From: Congeria kusceri
Lineage: Eukaryota; Mollusca; Bivalvia; Myida; Dreissenidae
Assembly (NCBI GenBank): GCA_027627225.1
Contig: CM051034.1
Span: forward strand, 17,468,980-17,532,979
Reading direction: 5' to 3'
Length of the DNA stretch: 64,000 nt
In this document: piece by piece, positions 58,556-64,000 of the stretch
Position numbering within the stretch: the first letter of the stretch is position 1
Layout of the letters: each line of letters begins with the position of its first letter
The notes under the pieces: generated by a model
Databases searched by the model: none
What the model was told of the DNA's origin: nothing
The model's input: only the letters and a program-made list of their open reading frames with translations
Translations under genes and position numbers: made by a program

Positions 58556-60082
58556 AAGTTTTAACATTTCAAAAGTCGCTGGATGTTCCCTGACTATTGC
58601 TTTTTATTTAAATGCTTATTTGACTTCAAATCGTTATTATATTAGATAACTAACATAAATGGTATATTACCGGTACTATAAATAAATATATGGACCTGTC
58701 TGATACATAATAATTTTAATTCATTCCCGAAATTATTTTCTTACATTGTTAATTTGTTAAATTGGCTTGACAAATTCAGATAACAATTATGTTAACCTAA
58801 ATTATTTTGTTTATTTATATATCACTGGTGGAAACATGGAGCTGTATGATTGGTTTATTCACAGCATAGATATTAATTATAATTTTATTTAATTTTTAAA
58901 TTTATCTCAAATTAACTTTTGGGTCCGAGAAGTTTTCTTATAGTGTCCAAAAAATCTGAGGTCCAATAAGTCTCTTAATATTGGTGGGGACCAACAAATC
59001 TGGGGTCTGAGAAGTCACGTAACCGATCATCTTGCTGTCTATTTAGGTAATTTTAAAATGACATCTCAAAATTAATTTCAACGCCGATTATCTTTTTTAA
59101 AGACATTCCTTGTTACTACATGTCTAGCTTTTTTCTTCTCTAACATGTGTACACATTTGTATACCATGCAATATGGACTGAAATGAAGCTCCTAGCTGAA
59201 TGGGTCATCCATAGGTCATAGCCATCTATTCTTAACATGTATTCTTAAATTACGTTTAATACGGCGCCAATATCGAAAGTATGATAGTCCTAGTCTTTTT
59301 AACAGAATTTAATGGCCCAAAACTATTTAAAGTAGATATTTGTGCCTGCTTTATCAGCTGTGTAACTTAACAGTTATGTGATACTTATAATTATAGTTTT
59401 ATCTTTTAAATATATTAATAGTGATATTACCTTTTTTACCAAATATGTGCTATGCTATGCTGTTTACCTGAATGTCAATAAATATAAATCAAGCTAGCGC
59501 TACAAAGTGTTAAGGTATTAATGCAATGTAGCCTAAACTCTCTGTTTAGGGTTATTCGCTGTTATTATATTTACATTATCCCTTACGATGGCCGGGAACC
59601 GATTGGAATCATCACATGGGTAGGAACCATTTAACAAGAAATTAATTCCCCCAGAATAACTTACACAATGTTACAGAGTACGCTATTTTATCGCGCGCTA
59701 TTAGAAGACCAAAGCCTAAATTGGTCAAGAGTATGATTATCCAATTACTGCGCTGATAAAATGCTCAAAATTATGATGCGTACCCGATTAATATAGAAAA
59801 GTCACAAATGTATATTATTTTCAAACATTTATTGAAGAGTTAGAAATGACAAAACAACATGCCACTGCAAAGCAAATGGCACTTTACATAAATATGAACC
59901 CACGTGAACAAAACATATGTATGTTGAAACATGATGATCTAGTAAAATGATGATGAACATTTTCTCAATGCATGTAAATATTTATATTAATATTGCTCGA
60001 CAATGCATTGCGTCCACTTAAGGTTTGCTTATGCGTGACAAATTTGGTGAGCTATGATATAGCGAGTTTCTTGATCGATGTT

Positions 60083-61999
60083 TTAGTAGCTGGCGAGGGA
60101 TTTGCCGGAAGCAACGACTCCGCCGCCCATTCCGTAACCGGATCCGTAACCACCGCCCATTCCGTAACCGGATCCGTAACCACCGCCCATTCCGTAACCG
60201 GATCCGTAACCACCGCCCATTCCGTAACCTCCGACATTTCCTCCTCTAAGAACGACACCTCCGTCAATTCCGTAACCGGATCCATAACCGCCTCCGATTC
60301 CGTAACCACCGCTGATTCCGTATCCGGATCCGTAACCCTTTCCGTAACCACCGCCAATTCCGTAACCTCCGACGATTCCGGATCCGTAACCCTTTCCGTA
60401 ACCACCGCCGATTCCGTAACCTCCAACGATTCCGGATCCGTAACCCTTACCGTATCCACCGCCAATTCCGAAGCCGGATCTGAATCCTCCAATACCGTAA
60501 CCGCCCTTGCCGTAGCCTCCGAATCCTCCAAGACTGCCACCAAGACCGTATCCTCCCCAGTTTCTACAAAATACATTATGTGTTAATTTTCATTGAAGCT
60601 TTCATAATTTCATGTGTCTCAGACAAATGTTATTATTTAGCAATTTACACAATCGGCAATATTAGTGAACGAGATATTTAACTCACATTTGAGACCTATG
60701 AATACGTTATCTATAAATACATTTAAATGAGCAAATATTATAAATTAAGTACTAAATCTTCATCGTTTTATGGTAATCCAAAACAAAATCGAAACTCTAA
60801 ATTAGCATTTCAAATGAGCAGTCAACTTTGTGTGTACTAGAATTATTCAATGTCCCAGTGTACATACGGATATCCCCCCTTAGTAACCCCAGTCAGTGTA
60901 CCTACCTATGACCCCAGTGACCCCAGTCAGTGTACCTACCTATGACCCCGGTGACCCCAGTCAGTGAACGTACCCATGACCCCAGTGACCCCAGTCAGAG
61001 TACTTACCTATGACCCCAGTGACCCCAATCAGTGTACCTACCCATGACCACTGTGACCCCAGTCAGTGTACCTTCCCATGACCCCAGTGAATGTACCTAC
61101 CCATGACCCCAGTGACCTCAGTCAGTGTACCTACCAATGACACCAGTGACCCCAATCAGTGTACCAACTCATGACCCCAGTGACCCCAATCGGTGTACCT
61201 ACCCATATCCACCTCCGATCACAACTCCCTGGCCCCAGTCGTCGTTCAATCCGCCGAACTTGTCGTCATCTGAAACCATATATATACATCATGAAACTGT
61301 ATGGCTTTATTCATAATAAATCTATAGTGTCTTATGCATAATGAAGCTATTGCTTTATATATAATGAAGCTGCAGTGCCGTATACATAACCAAGCTGCAG
61401 TGCCTTTTACATAATGAAGCTGCAGTGCCTTATACATGATGAAGCTCCATTGCTTTGTAGATAATGAAGCTGCAGTACCTTATACATAATGAAGTTGCAG
61501 TGCTTTATACATAATGAAGCTGCAGTGCCGTATACATAACGAAGCTGCAGTGCCTTTTATATAATGAAGCTGCAATGCCTGATACATAATGAAGCCCCAA
61601 TGCTTTGTACATAATGAAGCTGCAGTACCTTATACATAATGAAGCTGCAGTGCTTTATACATAACGAAGCTGCAGTGCCTTATACATAATGAAGCTGCAG
61701 TGCCTTATACATAATGAAGCTGCAGTGCCTTATACATAATGAAGCCCCGTTGCTTTGTACATAATGAAGCTGCAGTACCTTATACATAATGAAGCTGCAG
61801 TGCTTTATACAATGAAGCTGCAGTGCCTTATACATAATGAAACTATTTTACCGTATACACATTCATCCTGTCAAAACATACTGTGGTAAACATATATATT
61901 GTTATTTATTAACATAACGAACATACCGAATCTCCCTCCGAAGTACTGGGCGTTGGCGGCCAGGGCGCCTAGCAACAGGATAGCAACAGTCTTTAGCAT
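60083..61999 (-). CDS. Gene 6C: copy of the Gly/Tyr-rich structural protein
   Basis: Exons 61999-61927, 61269-61203 and 60563-60083 encode the same 206-residue precursor as 6A and 6B, with identical borders. The polyadenylation signal is at 59828-59833. The 3' flank matches 6B (GATGTTTTAG; CACTTAAGGTTTGC) and not 6A (CACTTCAGGTTTGC), which places 6C closer to 6B. The intron 1 minisatellite has one private change (GCCTGATACATAATG). The gene is complete within the window, although its unit is not. Confidence 0.87.
60885..61204. repeat. 34-bp minisatellite in intron 2 of gene 6C
   Basis: Same array as in 6B. Confidence 0.85.
61332..61844. repeat. 25-bp minisatellite in intron 1 of gene 6C
   Basis: Same array as in 6A and 6B, with one private substitution near 61580. 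Confidence 0.85.
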
Positions 62000-62577
62000 G
62001 GCTGAAAGAAAAAACAACATTGTTAAATAGAAAATAAATAAATATAAATAAAATAAATAGAAGATAAACTGTTTTATACTACATGTAGTAATACTGCTAT
62101 GATTATGCCCTATTGTGTTTGTTTGTGGTTTGCATTATAGCCTCTACACCTGCAAGTTCGTGGGTGTTAAGCATTCGACTTTGCGCGTGCGCACAAAACC
62201 CCACTTGTTTCAATACAAACACATCACATTAAATCGATCAGAATGTAAACTAACTATCGCATATGTGAAAATTGCCAATGTTTATTCGGAAATCTTTAAT
62301 CTCACTTAAAAATAAACATCACCCAACAACGACCTTGATCTTTTTCAACTTCCTGTAAGTTCGTGGGCAACTTATTATGACGTCATACGCGGTTTTATAC
62401 TTCCACTGATTTTTGTGTTTTGATATAAATACGATAAGTTTTTAATGTCCTTTTTTATTTCCTTTGATTTTTGTTGGATTTTAAAGAAAATAATACTTAT
62501 AAAATGTTTATTAACAACACGAGGTGTATATTTTTTTAACAATGAATAAGTTAAAAACACAAATAACTTGCAATAAA

Positions 62578-62867
62578 CTTAACTGAAATGGTATATTTAT
62601 TTGTCGATGTTTTCTACGGAATTTTGTGCTCTATTCAGTCAAGCTGTTCTTCGGCTCACAATTGCATAGAAATCGGACACGCGACGTTACGTCATTGAAG
62701 AGAAGTAAGCATTTGAAATGATTTTTCCATTTACCGTCTTCGAAATTCATTTTATTATTATTAGTTATTATGTGTGGTTAAGCTGCAAATATTATCATCT
62801 GTACTTACTTGTTTAGTAAAATTGCAAATTGTAACATACTTTATAATGTTTAGTTTTATTTGCTAAA
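62578..62867. other. 290-bp segment shared with unit B
   Basis: Same boundaries (TAAA both sides) and content as 51824-52113. Confidence 0.8.
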
Positions 62868-63315
62868 TTTAAAAGTAAAATATTATGCTTCCTCATTTTC
62901 TAAAATAAAATATAATACATTCAGACGTAAAAGTACCATTTCTTTCTAATTAATGCTTCATGCATCTGCTTAACTTTGACCTTATACACGTACCTTTTGA
63001 CATATAACTATCATTTGTACATAGCACTGAAGTTTTAATAGTATGCTATCAATAACATATATAGTGCTATGCGCCATATACGTTGTACATTTAAAAAAGT
63101 GTTACACTAAATAATTGCACGTTTTATGACGTTGAAATATGTACTCTATAGTAAACAGACAATCTAAACGTTATATTTTACACATTGCGTTATTGCTATC
63201 TATAACATATCAACAATTTAATATTTATTAAAACATATCATCTAAGTATCTATTTTAACTCATACTAATATTCCTAAAATACATTTTTATCTTCAAAACA
63301 AAAGTTGTTACTTAC

Positions 63316-63484
63316 TTGTCTGTTTTAGCCGAATGTTGAGATCGACGTAACGTTGCCGCTATTGTATACGTATTCTCGTGACGCTACGTCACCAGGGCTA
63401 GACGTATGACGCGCCAGTTCTGTCAACGGGTGTCGACGTACCGTAAACCGTAGTTACAGGGGACGTTACGTCTCAATTAACCTT
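63316..63484 (-). promoter_or_regulatory. Gene 6C promoter and leader exon
   Basis: Leader donor at 63316/63315, TATACAAT at 63361-63368, GTGACGCTACGTCAC at 63378 as in 6B. The leader has one private change (TTTTAGCCGAATG for TTTTAGGCGAATG). Confidence 0.7.
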
Positions 63485-63559
63485 TCTGCCAGTATGACAT
63501 GAACCCGTCGGTTAGGTCCGTCTTCATTAGCTGTACACTTAGTAAACAATTTACTATAC

Positions 63560-63829
63560 GAGGCGTGTCATGGAAAACCCGGCTTTTTTTTTTAATGCAT
63601 ATGCGTATAGTGTCATCCCGGATTAGCATTTGCAGTCCGCACAGGCTAGTTCAGGACGGCACTTTCCGCCTACAGTGGCTTTATGTTTAGAAGAGACTTC
63701 CTTGAAACAGAAAATACCATAAAAGCGGAAAGTGTCTTCCCGGATTAGACTGTGCGGACTGCAGAGGCTGATCCCGGACGACACTTTACGCAGGTGTATA
63801 TTTATCCCGGTTTTCCCTAGACACGCCTC
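63560..63829. mobile_element. Palindromic GAGGCGTGTC element, unit C
   Basis: Duplicated with the unit; same length as the unit A copy. Confidence 0.8.
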
Positions 63830-64000
63830 ATATGTAGTTGTGCAATCGGAAAATGGTAAATAATCGTAGAAATTTCAGGCAACATATTAGGATATTAAGT
63901 CATTCTGACACTTTTTTTGATATTTGATACATGTATGTTCACATATCGTTAATTACCTATAAAGCCTATAATTATATTTTATTTAATGTTCATATAGTTT

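Larger units (their letters stand above)
57073..64000. repeat. Segmental tandem duplication, unit C (incomplete, cut by window end)
   Basis: Collinear with units A and B to the last base of the window, which corresponds to about 42,500 in unit A. Specific differences include AATAATAAATCATCGTC at 57461 and AGTACCATTTC at 62933. Confidence 0.92.

Overview
The window looks like nuclear DNA of a bivalve mollusc, most likely a dreissenid mussel (Dreissena). The evidence is AT-rich, intron-containing, very repeat-dense DNA with small secreted glycine-rich genes, plus many copies of a palindromic element built on GTGTCGTCCCGGATTAGC, which I recall (without a search) as typical of Dreissena sequence. 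There is no bacterial gene organisation, CRISPR array, rRNA or tRNA gene.

The main content is a multigene family of secreted glycine-rich structural proteins (shell-matrix or byssus type; which one cannot be told from sequence). Eight members are visible: gene 1 (4293-5368, minus, Phe/Gln/Asn-rich), gene 2 (9852-11316, plus), gene 3 (13258-14283, minus, pseudogene), gene 4 (21097-22720, minus), gene 5 (27787-29494, plus, pseudogene) and gene 6 in three near-identical copies, 6A (38875-40792), 6B (49329-51245) and 6C (60083-61999), all minus. All share one layout: a TATA-like box, a tiny untranslated leader exon ending AA|GTAAGT, an intron whose acceptor lies 2 nt before the start codon, a signal-peptide exon encoding a version of MLKTVAILLLGALAANAQ, a phase-1 intron, and a glycine-rich exon. 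Genes 5 and 6 add an acidic mini-exon. Translating the spliced exons keeps one open frame in genes 1, 2, 4, 6A, 6B and 6C (281, 162, 325 and 3 x 206 residues). The glycine-rich exons lack a usable ATG, so simple ORF scans miss them and instead report long antisense shadows.

The right-hand 28 kb is a direct tandem triplication: unit A 35881-46326, unit B 46327-57072, and unit C 57073 to the window end (incomplete). Each unit carries gene 6, its promoter and several transposable elements; units A and B end in a 117-bp minisatellite that abuts the next unit. B and C share a 290-bp segment absent from A. The promoters of all family members carry clustered GACGTAAC/TTACGTC motifs (CRE/PAR-bZIP-like), suggesting common regulation.

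At the far left (350-496) is the last coding exon of a protein kinase whose body lies outside the window. The rest is intergenic DNA full of non-autonomous DNA transposons: PIF/Harbinger-like MITEs with TWA target duplications, an internally deleted hAT element with an 8-bp duplication and a remnant of the transposase dimerisation domain, a 656-bp foldback element, several palindromic MITE families, minisatellites and long G/C runs.
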